Part shown: piece by piece, positions 50,109 to 59,147 of the stretch | Numbering within the stretch: position 1 is the first letter of the stretch | Layout: each line of letters starts with the position of its first letter | Source: Chitinophaga pinensis | Lineage (GTDB): Bacteria > Bacteroidota > Bacteroidia > Chitinophagales > Chitinophagaceae | Length of the DNA: 64,000 nucleotides | Direction of reading: 5' to 3' | Assembly: GCA_945872815.1 (NCBI GenBank) | Contig: CAMCAY010000006.1 | Span: 16,294-80,293, forward strand | Position numbers and translations under genes: made by a program | The notes under the pieces: generated by a model | What the model saw: the letters and a program-made list of their open reading frames with translations, nothing else | Databases searched by the model: none | What the model was told of the DNA's origin: nothing

Positions 50109-53100
50109 TCATCTTAAAAGTGAAATCTTACCATAAACATTTTTTGTTTGTTGTGATTGGAATTTGTAGGTGATTTGATAGACATATATACCCGTTGGAC
50201 AATCAGCACCTTTAAATTTCCCATTCCATTTATTAAATTGATTGGATGTTTTGAAAACCAGCTGACCCCATCTGTTAAAAACCAAACATTCATAATATTC
50301 AAAGTTGCAATTTGTTAATGGATAAAATTTGTCGTTTAAACCGTCAGCGTTTGGGGTAAATGTGTTTGGAATAAAAACCTGACAATCTCCCACAATGCTT
50401 GAGCAATTTACAACTGAAATGGTTTTGTAAATAGTATCTGCACCACAAGAAAAATTCACGATTGAACTTATGTTATATGTTCCTGTTGTCGAAAATAAAT
50501 GAGCGGGTGACACAAGTGTTGAGGTATTGTTTGCTCCACTTGAAAGATCATCAAAATTCCATAAAACACTAGATATTGTTTGTCCAGTTATGATTGAAAA
50601 TGGAATACGATTTTGAAGGCAAGTGTCGTTTGAAGCAATTGTAGCACCGGATGGAGTATCGTTTAAAACTGTTACTTGTATTGATGATGAGGCACACCCA
50701 TTCTGGTCGGTGGCAGTAACTAAGTAGTTGCCTGATGCAAGGCCTGTTACAAAGTTACCTGTGGCACCATTAGACCAACTGTAGCTGTAATTACCGCCAC
50801 CTCCGCTGGCAGTGGCGGTGGCAGTGCCGTTTGGCAATCCGCAGGATGCTGAAACGGAAGTTGCTGATACCGTGGGCAAGACAGTAATGTTAAGATTAAT
50901 TTGAATAATGCTGTCGCAACCATTGCTGTTGGTTATTGTGTCTAAATAATTTCCCGTTTGATTGTAATAAGTACCCGAAGGTGAAGTATAATTAGAGCAA
51001 GCGTTTGTCACAATTGTTGCTGTGGTTGGCAAACAAGCAGCACTTGCGTAACAAATCTGAATAAGCCCGTTGCCGCCATTGCCGCCAAGATTTCCATTAG
51101 CAGTGCCCGGATAAACCGTCAACAATGGATCGCTAGGATTTGCTGGTGTTCCATCAAACTGATTGGCTCCAACGAGCGAACCGCTTAAATTGGGGCAGTT
51201 GGTGCACAACAAAAATCCACTTCCGCCTCCTCCAGCACTACCCACGCCAAATCCATTCCCATCATAGGCGCTTCCTCCTCCACCACCGTAATATCCGCTT
51301 CCGCCACCACCACCACCTTTGCGCAAGTTATCGGGATTTAAATCTGTAGCACCATCGCCACCCTGAAAGGCCGAACCGGCAGATCCCAAAACTGAATTAG
51401 TCGAAATGGTATTTTGAGCCGGGGCACCACCAGCAGTCTGGGTGCCACCAAAGCCAAACTGGTTAAAGATATTCGTTAGCGCAGTGAATTGCCCTTCAAG
51501 TCCACCACCCCCACCACCGTTACGACCAAATGCACTTCCGCCGCCAGAACCGGCAACAGCGATTAGTGTATTGTTTGTAAGACGTTTAAAAATTGTTGCA
51601 CCGCCGCCGCCGCCTCCGCCGCCTACTGCCACAGGTACACCCAATGGAACTTCAAACAGATTACCACTTCCTCCATTTCCTCCTCCTGACCAGCCGCCGG
51701 CTCCGCCAATGCCACCCAATGCTGCCTTACCACCTTGACCCACCGAAATCTCAAACAATTCGCCGGGAGTAACTGCGAGTTCAAATTCGGTATATCCACC
51801 ACCACCACCAACATCATCCGAATATGGACCACCACCACCTGCGGCTCCCCACATCTTCACTCGAATCGTATCAATCCCTGAAGGTACAGTCCATTGCTGC
51901 ACAGCACCGGTATACTGAAAAACATCACACTGGTCATTTAGCGAATTACAATTTATTATTTGAAGATTATTGAAAAATAAGGTATCAGCGCCACAAGCAT
52001 TGTTGAATATGGCGCGTACATTGTAGGAGCCAGTTTGCGAAAATGAATGATTCACATTGAATCCGTTTGCCGTATTGTTAGCTCCTGAGTTAGGGTCCCC
52101 AAATAGCCAATTTACACTTGTAATTCCTGCAATACTTTGCAATGAAAATTGAGTTGCATTTCCAAAACAAGAATCTGAATAAACAATGCTATTTGAATTT
52201 GCGATAGGTATATCATTGGCATAGTAAATCCATTTGGGTAAACCTAAACCACTACCTCCTATTTGGTTGGCTATTACATTGGTTTGAAAGCCGCAGGCAA
52301 CACCCAAATTATTAGGGGAATTTATAGCACTTAAACTTCCGGAAATGGAATTGACATATATTTTTTCATCAATTCCTAATTGTAAAGAGCAGTTAGCATC
52401 TATGTTAGCACCGGTAGTAACTTGGTATAAGGAATTTTGGATAGCCAATGGGGTTGTTTGTGTAAGATCGTATTGAAGAATTGCGATAAGATCACCAATA
52501 TACAACACATTACCATCAGGAGAAAACTCTATGCCATAAGCGAAGCCGCCTCCTAAATTTAAATTCCAGGCTATTGGATTAGACACAATTCCTGTTGCAT
52601 TGTCAAAATCAAATACCACTATTCCTGTATAAGACCCACTAGCAATTTTATTAAACTGTCTGTTGATTTTCATATGCCCGGCAGGATAAGGAGTATTTTG
52701 AAGCACTGCACTTATTACGGGTGTAGCCTGAATGCCAGCATTATCAATTTTAAAAGAGACGAATTCGTCATTGATACTGCATGCAATGAGCCAAAAACTC
52801 AGTCCGTCGGATGCCGGAACCACTTCAAGTTTTTCCTTACCCGTTTGGCATAGAAAAATATTTTTCTGACCGGGAACAATGTCTCCTAATCCGCCATTCA
52901 GCGTCATATCAACAACACTATACCTCACTCCATTATCCGAGCCTATTTCGTCTACTGTTACGATGTAATAAAGATTGCAGCTTCCGGGTTTTGGAACTAT
53001 AACAGCGGCAGTTGTAGATGATAATAATAATGCCGCTCCACCTAACAAACCTGTCCCATTAGGCATTACCTGATTATTTGCATTCCAAACCGTACCTCCG

Positions 53101-53321
53101 TTTGTATAAAACAATATTGCTCCTGTTATCCTATCGGCAACAGAAGCACTGCCTTCGATAGTTGAAATTGGGCAACCTGCAACAAAACTTGGCGGCAGGG
53201 TATTAAAATCAATTGCTCCTGCATTTCCAAACCGCCACTGGTTGTTTTGCTTTTGGGCAAAAGAATTGTTGCATACTATTAAGATGGTAAGTAATATCAG
53301 GTTTTTCAGAATTTTCATCAT
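50109..53321 (-). CDS. Secreted multidomain protein with gliding-motility/type IX (type B) C-terminal domain
   Basis: Cell-surface protein of 1070 residues. Signal peptide at 1-22; a propeller-like region at about 25-370 (NGGTVWNANNQVMPNGTG, FSPDGNVLYIGD); a PKD domain at 385-455; a glycine-rich module at 470-760 with many GGGGG runs; a SprB-like repeat at about 835-905 (SCGLPNGTATATASGG...YSYSWSNGATG); a second PKD at 915-985; and a type B CTD at 990-1070 (FIPNTFTPNADGLNDKFYPL...NRWGQLVF...GIYVYQI). The domain order fits an adhesin exported by the type IX system. The coding strand is locally GC-rich in the glycine module. It sits between attC-like repeats as a cassette. Confidence 0.88.
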   Translation of the reverse strand: MMKILKNLILLTILIVCNNSFAQKQNNQWRFGNAGAIDFNTLPPSFVAGCPISTIEGSASVADRITGAILFYTNGGTVWNANNQVMPNGTGLLGGAALLLSSTTAAVIVPKPGSCNLYYIVTVDEIGSDNGVRYSVVDMTLNGGLGDIVPGQKNIFLCQTGKEKLEVVPASDGLSFWLIACSINDEFVSFKIDNAGIQATPVISAVLQNTPYPAGHMKINRQFNKIASGSYTGIVVFDFDNATGIVSNPIAWNLNLGGGFAYGIEFSPDGNVLYIGDLIAILQYDLTQTTPLAIQNSLYQVTTGANIDANCSLQLGIDEKIYVNSISGSLSAINSPNNLGVACGFQTNVIANQIGGSGLGLPKWIYYANDIPIANSNSIVYSDSCFGNATQFSLQSIAGITSVNWLFGDPNSGANNTANGFNVNHSFSQTGSYNVRAIFNNACGADTLFFNNLQIINCNSLNDQCDVFQYTGAVQQWTVPSGIDTIRVKMWGAAGGGGPYSDDVGGGGGYTEFELAVTPGELFEISVGQGGKAALGGIGGAGGWSGGGNGGSGNLFEVPLGVPVAVGGGGGGGGATIFKRLTNNTLIAVAGSGGGSAFGRNGGGGGGLEGQFTALTNIFNQFGFGGTQTAGGAPAQNTISTNSVLGSAGSAFQGGDGATDLNPDNLRKGGGGGGSGYYGGGGGSAYDGNGFGVGSAGGGGSGFLLCTNCPNLSGSLVGANQFDGTPANPSDPLLTVYPGTANGNLGGNGGNGLIQICYASAACLPTTATIVTNACSNYTSPSGTYYNQTGNYLDTITNSNGCDSIIQINLNITVLPTVSATSVSASCGLPNGTATATASGGGGNYSYSWSNGATGNFVTGLASGNYLVTATDQNGCASSSIQVTVLNDTPSGATIASNDTCLQNRIPFSIITGQTISSVLWNFDDLSSGANNTSTLVSPAHLFSTTGTYNISSIVNFSCGADTIYKTISVVNCSSIVGDCQVFIPNTFTPNADGLNDKFYPLTNCNFEYYECLVFNRWGQLVFKTSNQFNKWNGKFKGADCPTGIYVYQITYKFQSQQTKNVYGKISLLR

Positions 53322-53390
53322 TTGTTTTAATTGCTGTTAAACATCTCTAATTTTTTTGAAACAGTGATGATTAACGTTTTGTTTTAAAAT

Positions 53391-53527
53391 GGCATCTAAC
53401 GTTTCGGGGCTTTGCGAAGGTGGCGATTTTCACCACAAATGTTGATGCTGAGAACCAAACTTTGATTTACCACAAATGTGTCTGCGGAGCACTGAACCGC
53501 CACTTTTGCCAAACCCGTTATGCGGTC
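53391..53527 (-). repeat. attC-like cassette repeat (copy 3, complete)
   Basis: A 137-bp imperfect palindrome 8 bp after the stop of the intact VanZ-like gene. In gene orientation it begins GCATAACGGGTTTGGC and ends CGTTAGATGCC; GTTAGAT fits the integron core site GTTRRRY and GCATAAC is its imperfect complement. Inner arms share GTGGCG. The middle is shared in part with copy 2, and the right half is shared with copy 1. Confidence 0.65.
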
Positions 53528-53535
53528 GTTTTTCT

Positions 53536-53949
53536 TTATGCTCCATCATGCTTTTCTTTATATCTGATTGGGGTAATAGCCCAAACTAGTTGAAAAACAA
53601 AAGCACCAATCAGCGTCCATAGAATATCATTCCAGTCAAAATGTCCTCTTGTTATTAGAGTTTGTAAAAACTCCCAGGAAAGAAGTCCTGCTAGTGAAAT
53701 TAGGTTTGCGGTAATGTGTTTCTTTTCGTTTAACCATTTATTCGTCCATTTCATTTGTGGAATTATTACAATGAACAATGCAGGTATTCCAATTGCTGGA
53801 AAAATATTTGGAGCAATTCCCAACAAATATATTATTATCAAGTTTCCACCTGTGTAAGCTGGTCGAATGTTGTCTTGCACCTGTTGATATGCAATAAAGC
53901 AAAGTGCAAATATCGTGAACCAATAAAATAAACTCTTTGATGTCTTCAT
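53536..53949 (-). CDS. Small VanZ-like four-helix membrane protein (intact copy)
   Basis: A 137-residue integral membrane protein with about four helices: LFYWFTIFALCFIAYQQ, LIIIYLLGIAPNIFPAIGIPALFIVII, ITANLISLAGLLSWEFLQTL and DILWTLIGAFVFQLVW. The pattern W-E-x-x-Q near helix 3 and D-x-x-D/N-x-x-W-T-L-I-G-A is typical for VanZ-like proteins, whose function is unknown. The start is the ATG at 53949; a GTG three codons upstream is possible. A frameshifted paralogue lies 4.7 kb away. Confidence 0.75.
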   Translation of the reverse strand: MKTSKSLFYWFTIFALCFIAYQQVQDNIRPAYTGGNLIIIYLLGIAPNIFPAIGIPALFIVIIPQMKWTNKWLNEKKHITANLISLAGLLSWEFLQTLITRGHFDWNDILWTLIGAFVFQLVWAITPIRYKEKHDGA

Positions 53950-53957
53950 TATTTTCA

Positions 53958-53974
53958 CGCTGTTATGTGGTCAT
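53958..53974 (-). repeat. Possible remnant of an attC-like repeat (copy 4)
   Basis: After the DUF3267 fragment stop (53963) the minus strand reads CCACATAACAGCGTGA, similar to the start of copy 3 (CCGCATAACGGG). It could mark the junction where a cassette was added, but it is short. Confidence 0.35.
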
Positions 53975-54280
53975 TTTCCTTTCACTGGACTGCCCATAAA
54001 AGTATGATATTTTGTTTTCTACATCGTCATAGGTTACTACTTCTTTATCCCTATGAAATTCAAAATAACAGAGCAGTGCAAAGTCACCCGAAGACATTGC
54101 GGTATGGCAGAGTAAAATACCTAAAATTGTCAATGACCAATTATAAGAAGCAATCGTAAGTAATAATAGAAATATCATTGAGATCGAAATAAAAGGGGCG
54201 AGTACGACTATTCCGAATTCATTCTTATTAGCAACAAATTTGTCAGCAAGTGCCAAAAAGTAAAACTTCTTTATGTTTGA
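53963..54280 (-). pseudogene. 5'-truncated DUF3267-like gene fragment
   Basis: The frame has no ATG start. It begins in a junction with the SGNH fragment and codes for KFYFLALADKFVANKNEFGIV, membrane segments (VLAPFISISMIFLLLLTIAS, LTILGILLCHTAMSSGDFALL) and a C-terminal YFEFHRDKEVVTYDDVENKIS, which resembles the C-terminal part of DUF3267 (putative zinc metalloprotease fold). The N-terminal HExxH region is missing. The only possible start is a TTG at 54256, so it is probably not functional. Confidence 0.6.
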
Positions 54281-54281
54281 G

Positions 54282-54530
54282 TCATAAGATGTATTCTTTG
54301 CTCCCTGGAATATTTGCGTCTATAAGGAGCGTTTTGCCTGCGGAGTTTGTCAGGTTTTTTACTAACTGAGGTAAGTTGTTTGCAGATGTATAACTATTCC
54401 CCAAAAAAAGCACGGAGAGTGTATCCTGTCCATAAGTGTTAAGGCTAAAAAGGAATACTAAGAATACAACAAAAATTCTTTTTATTTCTACGCTTTGATT
54501 TTTACTTTTAAAGTTTGGCAATGCTAACAT
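54282..54530 (-). pseudogene. 3'-truncated SGNH/GDSL hydrolase fragment
   Basis: From the ATG at 54530 a signal sequence (IFVVFLVFLFSLNTYGQ) leads into DTLSVLFLGNSYTSANNLPQLV, the block I motif of SGNH hydrolases (GNSYT with the catalytic Ser). The match ends at DANIPG; six unrelated codons follow and the frame stops at 54282. The remaining 200 or more residues, including the catalytic Asp and His, are missing. The break coincides with the DUF3267 fragment. Confidence 0.65.
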
Positions 54531-54588
54531 TTTTATAATTTGAAAAATTAAAATACGCCTGTGTTGGTTATTTTGATTTTTAAATATT

Positions 54589-57500
54589 TTACAACTCCTC
54601 CAACTTTTTAACATTATCATCTGGAATTCGGTCAATTAAATAGTTGTATGGATCAATACCTACTTGATAGGGCTTTTCTTTTGTTCTAAATGTAAATGTA
54701 TTCGCTTTTTTATTTATCCTTATGCGTTGATAAACTAAAACCTTACCCAAGTTCATTTTATTGGTTGGTTCTGCGAAAATGCCCACATCAACATAATCGT
54801 TCAAAACCCTATTTTTTTCATTACCCAAAGAATCAGCTCTAAACTTTTCGGATGAAGTGGTCATGGTAATTTCAAATTCTTTACCGACCATTTTATACTT
54901 TGCTTCCAATGTTCGATTAGAGAAAATAGTTATGTTTTCAAATAAATCATCAATTAAGCATTGTAAACTATCAGGAGTTACTTTTCTAAATGCACTAACT
55001 GCCGCTAATGATGTTGGGTAGGGAGGTTGCTTATAAGCAAAAGAGTCTATCAACGACTTTAATGCTTCATTTACCTTTTTCTCGCCAATCATTTCCTTTA
55101 AATAATACATTACTACACTTGCTTTTTGATAATGAATATACTGTTGAGCTTCTGTTTTGATTAAAGGTCTTTCAGCTTCGTACTCACTGCTTCTTCCTCT
55201 TAAATAGCCATCCATTTCATACTTCAAAAATTTATTCATTTTATCTTTTCCGTATTCTTTTTCCATTACCATCAATGCAGCGTATTGTGAAAATCCTTCA
55301 CTCATCATTTCACTGCCTTGCATATTTGCACCACATAATTGATGCGCCCAATATTGATGAGCCATTTCATGTGCAACTACATAAAACACCTGGTCAATAT
55401 CATCTTTGGTTACATTGCGTTCATCAATGATAAAACCAATTCCTTCGCTATAAGGCATTGTTCCAGGAAAGGCTTGCGCAAAGCTTGCATATCGAGGGAA
55501 CTCAATTATTCTACATTGTTTGTGATAATATTTTCCAAAATTGCGCGTGTAATAATCAATCGACTTTTGCAAGCTATTGATCATGTTAGGTACATTATAT
55601 TCATGTTCTTTGATGTAATAAACTTCTAAATCAAGTCCATTCCAACGTTTTCTTTTTACTTCATATTTTGCTGATATAAACGAATAGAAGTCTAATGACT
55701 TTTGATCAAGGTGATAATTGAAATACTTCTTGCCATTAGCTTCCCACGACTTAATTAGGCTACCTGGTGCAATTGCAATTTGATCTTTAGCAGTACTTAT
55801 TGTGGTGTTCACTTCCACCCAGTCAGAACAGTTGCTGATATATGTATTTGCTCTTGCGCTTAAATCTTGTTCATTCAATTTAGGCATTCGCAAACGAGGA
55901 GGCAACTTTAATTTTATGCGCTTGTTTTTATCGCTGATTTCATAAGCGTTTTCATAACCAAAAGTGGGTAAAATATCTCTGTTGTTAAAGAATGTTCCAT
56001 TTTGAGTAAGTTGCGTAAATGTTACTTCGTTCTCAAATCCTTTTGTGATACGACTCACATCGAATTTAATCATGATTGAATCGTTGGGCTGCAAAGGTTT
56101 TGCTAAAGTATATACGCGATAGCCTAATCGACTATCATTCAATTTTAATTTGCTGCCTTCGATTAATATTTTTACTGAATCAGGTATCTGAGGCATTGTA
56201 AAATGCAATTCATTTATCGGTTGATTAGAAATATTTCTTGCCCATGCTTCTATATTGGCGCTCATGCTGCGATCGTAAGGCATCAAATCGATATTGTAGT
56301 TGTATTTATAGAAACGAGGCTGAACTAATGTCTCATATTTTTTATACTTTTTTTCATAATCAACTTGATCGTTTTCTTGCTCTTGACCTGAAGTGTATTC
56401 GTTTAACACTTTAGTATTGTAATACATGAAACTACAACACAGAATAAATACAAAACCACATATTCCAATTGCGATTCTATTTTTATTTAGCAAATATTTT
56501 GAGTTTACAAATCGATGTCTGAAGCCAGTTTCTTTGCCTCGTATGTAAAATGAATAAATAATAAAACCAATCAACACACTGGCAATAATCCAATAAATAT
56601 TGAACCATATACTTGAAGGAACAAACGGACCAAAACCGTTCATATCGGAATAAGTAACACTTGGAGTGCCTCCAAATTTGACAAGGTTAGAATTGATTTG
56701 TAATGCACCCCAAACAAATGCATTCAAAATAACAAAGGCCACAAAAGCAAAATAAGCAATGTATCGGTTGTTGATGAGGTAGTGGAAGAATAGAGATATG
56801 ATTACCAGATAAGAGAAAGAAAGTAAGTCTTTCACCAATAAAGATTTCACATAAACATCAATTTCATAACGATGATAACCGAAACTTGCTTGGGCAATTA
56901 TACCGATCAATATTGTACAAGACAAAATCAAAGCAATTGAAAATATCATTGCTACTAATTTCGAAACAAACAGCAAGGAAGTTTGAACAGGAGTGGCATC
57001 TTGTATCTCATTTATCTTAGCATCACGTTCCTTCCATACCAATACACCTGTATAGAAGGTGATGATAGCAATCAGGAATAGATAAAATGCTCCACTAATG
57101 ATATCAATTACATTATAGGTAACAGGATATTGTTGTACACCATAACCACCAGAAAAGCTGGTTAACGATGCCACCAAATTCATTAAGCCAATAATAACAA
57201 TGATGATGAAAGTTGAGTTCTTTATAATTGCTTTTGTTTCAAACTTGATTAAAAACCACAATGCAGAAAGTGAAAATTGATTAGCAGTGTTTGCAGTAAA
57301 AGTAGTTGTAGTAGAATTTAACGTTTCAGTTTTTGTATCCTTCTTTTTTTCTTTTTTAGCTGATTCATTTTTTGCGCTGAATGAAAATTTGAAATAAGCC
57401 CCAATTAAAATTAAAAAGCTTAACGATAGCCATGCTATTCTGTTAATTAGTAATGCTCCAACTAAAGGAACTCCATGAGCATTTTTTTCATCCACCGTCA

Positions 57501-58164
57501 TGTACTTAGATATGATAGATTCAGGACGAAAGCCAAATGGATCTAAAATATTTGCTAACCATTCTTTTTCAATATCTCTTGTAAAGCCTGCTGATACTGC
57601 ATACAGTACCAATATGAGCATAGCTCCAACAAATGAAACGATATTACTTCTGAAAATAATTGCCAACGCATACAAAAGTACTCCTGCAATAATTGTATTT
57701 GGAATTCCGAAGGTGATTATACCTTGTAAATGTCCACTCCAAATAATATCACCATATCGGTTTGGTTCTGCCCAAGGCATCAAAGGTCCAATTAACGCAC
57801 CAATAGAAACACCTAATAGTGGTATTACAGCAATACTAGCAGCGCCAATGAATTTCCCGAAATAATAATCTCGTTTTTTAATGGGTGATGAAAAAACAAA
57901 TTGATACATTCCACTTGAAAAATCTCTGTTAGCTGATGCATTCATAAATGCAGTTGTCATCAACAGGCAAATGAGCGACATTACTCCATAGTAAGTTTGA
58001 ATTACAAACGGTGCATTTTTATGAACGCTGCCTACACCACCCCCAATATTTATATTATCAGATGATACAGCACCCATCACCAATAGTTTATTGATGAATA
58101 AAAATATCCATGTCATTGGTGAACTAAGCCAATATTTCCATTCGTGTTTTATAAAATTCCACAT
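54589..58164 (-). CDS. ABC transporter permease fused to an M1 family aminopeptidase
   Basis: A 1191-residue fusion. Residues 1-560 form two ABC-2-like membrane blocks (WLSSPMTWIFLFINKLLVM..., MNASANRDFSSGMYQFVFSSPIKKRDYYFGKFIG..., ATPVQTSLLFVSKLVAMIFS), each with about six helices. A single helix at about 560-580 leads to an external domain, in which HEMAHQYWAHQLCGANMQGSEMMSEGFSQY near 931 holds the M1 zinc site (HExxH-18-E). The ATPase gene is 17 bp upstream. This fusion is known across Bacteroidota, but what is transported or cut is not known. Confidence 0.9.
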   Translation of the reverse strand: MWNFIKHEWKYWLSSPMTWIFLFINKLLVMGAVSSDNINIGGGVGSVHKNAPFVIQTYYGVMSLICLLMTTAFMNASANRDFSSGMYQFVFSSPIKKRDYYFGKFIGAASIAVIPLLGVSIGALIGPLMPWAEPNRYGDIIWSGHLQGIITFGIPNTIIAGVLLYALAIIFRSNIVSFVGAMLILVLYAVSAGFTRDIEKEWLANILDPFGFRPESIISKYMTVDEKNAHGVPLVGALLINRIAWLSLSFLILIGAYFKFSFSAKNESAKKEKKKDTKTETLNSTTTTFTANTANQFSLSALWFLIKFETKAIIKNSTFIIIVIIGLMNLVASLTSFSGGYGVQQYPVTYNVIDIISGAFYLFLIAIITFYTGVLVWKERDAKINEIQDATPVQTSLLFVSKLVAMIFSIALILSCTILIGIIAQASFGYHRYEIDVYVKSLLVKDLLSFSYLVIISLFFHYLINNRYIAYFAFVAFVILNAFVWGALQINSNLVKFGGTPSVTYSDMNGFGPFVPSSIWFNIYWIIASVLIGFIIYSFYIRGKETGFRHRFVNSKYLLNKNRIAIGICGFVFILCCSFMYYNTKVLNEYTSGQEQENDQVDYEKKYKKYETLVQPRFYKYNYNIDLMPYDRSMSANIEAWARNISNQPINELHFTMPQIPDSVKILIEGSKLKLNDSRLGYRVYTLAKPLQPNDSIMIKFDVSRITKGFENEVTFTQLTQNGTFFNNRDILPTFGYENAYEISDKNKRIKLKLPPRLRMPKLNEQDLSARANTYISNCSDWVEVNTTISTAKDQIAIAPGSLIKSWEANGKKYFNYHLDQKSLDFYSFISAKYEVKRKRWNGLDLEVYYIKEHEYNVPNMINSLQKSIDYYTRNFGKYYHKQCRIIEFPRYASFAQAFPGTMPYSEGIGFIIDERNVTKDDIDQVFYVVAHEMAHQYWAHQLCGANMQGSEMMSEGFSQYAALMVMEKEYGKDKMNKFLKYEMDGYLRGRSSEYEAERPLIKTEAQQYIHYQKASVVMYYLKEMIGEKKVNEALKSLIDSFAYKQPPYPTSLAAVSAFRKVTPDSLQCLIDDLFENITIFSNRTLEAKYKMVGKEFEITMTTSSEKFRADSLGNEKNRVLNDYVDVGIFAEPTNKMNLGKVLVYQRIRINKKANTFTFRTKEKPYQVGIDPYNYLIDRIPDDNVKKLEEL

Positions 58165-58181
58165 AAGACCTTTAATTGGGA

Positions 58182-59054
58182 TTAAACTAATTCATTCAGT
58201 TTTGCAAAAAATACATCTTCTAAATTTTCTTCGGCTTTTGTAAATCCGTTGCCTAAATCATTTTCAGAAAACGCATGAATTAATGGTTTGCCACCTACTA
58301 GTTTGCTGGAAATAATTTTATAGTTAGATTGAAAATCGTGTAATTGATCTTTATCAACTTTTCGTTCCCATACTTTTCCTTTGATTTCATTCAAAGCATC
58401 ATCTGTGTTACCACTAAACAATACTTTGCCTTTATCCATGATAGCCATTTGCGTGCACAGTTCACGCACATCTTGTACAATATGTGTAGATAAAATCACA
58501 ATGATATTCTCTCCAATTTCACTTAAGATATTATAGAAACGATTACGTTCTCCTGGATCTAATCCTGCAGTGGGTTCATCTACTATTACCAATTTCGGAT
58601 TACCAATTAAACACTGTGCAATCCCAAATCGTTGGCGCATTCCACCACTGTAACTACTCACCGCTTTTTTACGATGTTCAAATAGATTTACCTTATTGAG
58701 AAGTTGATTAACCATTTCCTTTCGCTCACTACCATTGCTAAAACCCTTTAGTATAGCTAAATGTTCAAGTAAGTCAACAGCAGATGTTCTTGGATATACA
58801 CCAAACTCTTGTGGCAAATAGCCCAAGAGTTTCCTTACTGATTCTTGGTCGTTTAAAACATCAATATCACCTAGCATCACCGAACCACTATCTGCATTTT
58901 GAAGTGTTGCAAGAGTGCGCATCAATGATGATTTGCCAGCACCATTCGGGCCTAACAAACCAAACATGCCTTTGTTGATGGTGAGCGTCAAATTGTTCAT
59001 GGCATGAACACCATTGCTGTATTGCTTGTTGAGATTTTTGATTACTAAATCCAT
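58182..59054 (-). CDS. ABC transporter ATP-binding protein
   Basis: Nucleotide-binding subunit for the permease/peptidase fusion encoded next to it. Walker A GPNGAGKSSL near 36-45; Q-loop LPQEFGVYP near 80; signature SYSGGMRQRFGIAQ near 133-146; Walker B KLVIVDEPTAGLDP near 154-167; and the switch His in STHIVQDV near 190. At 290 residues the length fits the family of ABC-2 exporters. It is the first gene of the pair, with 93 bp to the hydrolase gene upstream. Confidence 0.93.
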   Translation of the reverse strand: MDLVIKNLNKQYSNGVHAMNNLTLTINKGMFGLLGPNGAGKSSLMRTLATLQNADSGSVMLGDIDVLNDQESVRKLLGYLPQEFGVYPRTSAVDLLEHLAILKGFSNGSERKEMVNQLLNKVNLFEHRKKAVSSYSGGMRQRFGIAQCLIGNPKLVIVDEPTAGLDPGERNRFYNILSEIGENIIVILSTHIVQDVRELCTQMAIMDKGKVLFSGNTDDALNEIKGKVWERKVDKDQLHDFQSNYKIISSKLVGGKPLIHAFSENDLGNGFTKAEENLEDVFFAKLNELV

Positions 59055-59147
59055 ATTTCAGTAGGTATATAAATGATATTTTTAGTATTGTAAATTGTAA
59101 GTGTGATTTTTTATGCTCTTGATTGAGCGAAACAAAATTAATAAAAA

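Noticed and set aside
51442..51738. Proline-rich open frame of 98 codons on the plus strand
   Set aside because: It is the reverse complement of the glycine-rich module (GGN codons give CCN), a shadow of the 1070-residue gene.
45482..54290. Second copy of the tRNA-Arg 3' end as right attachment site
   Set aside because: I looked for GATTCTAGGCGGGACC and shorter parts of it in the accessory region and found none by eye; the other end may lie outside the window or the core may be too short to see.
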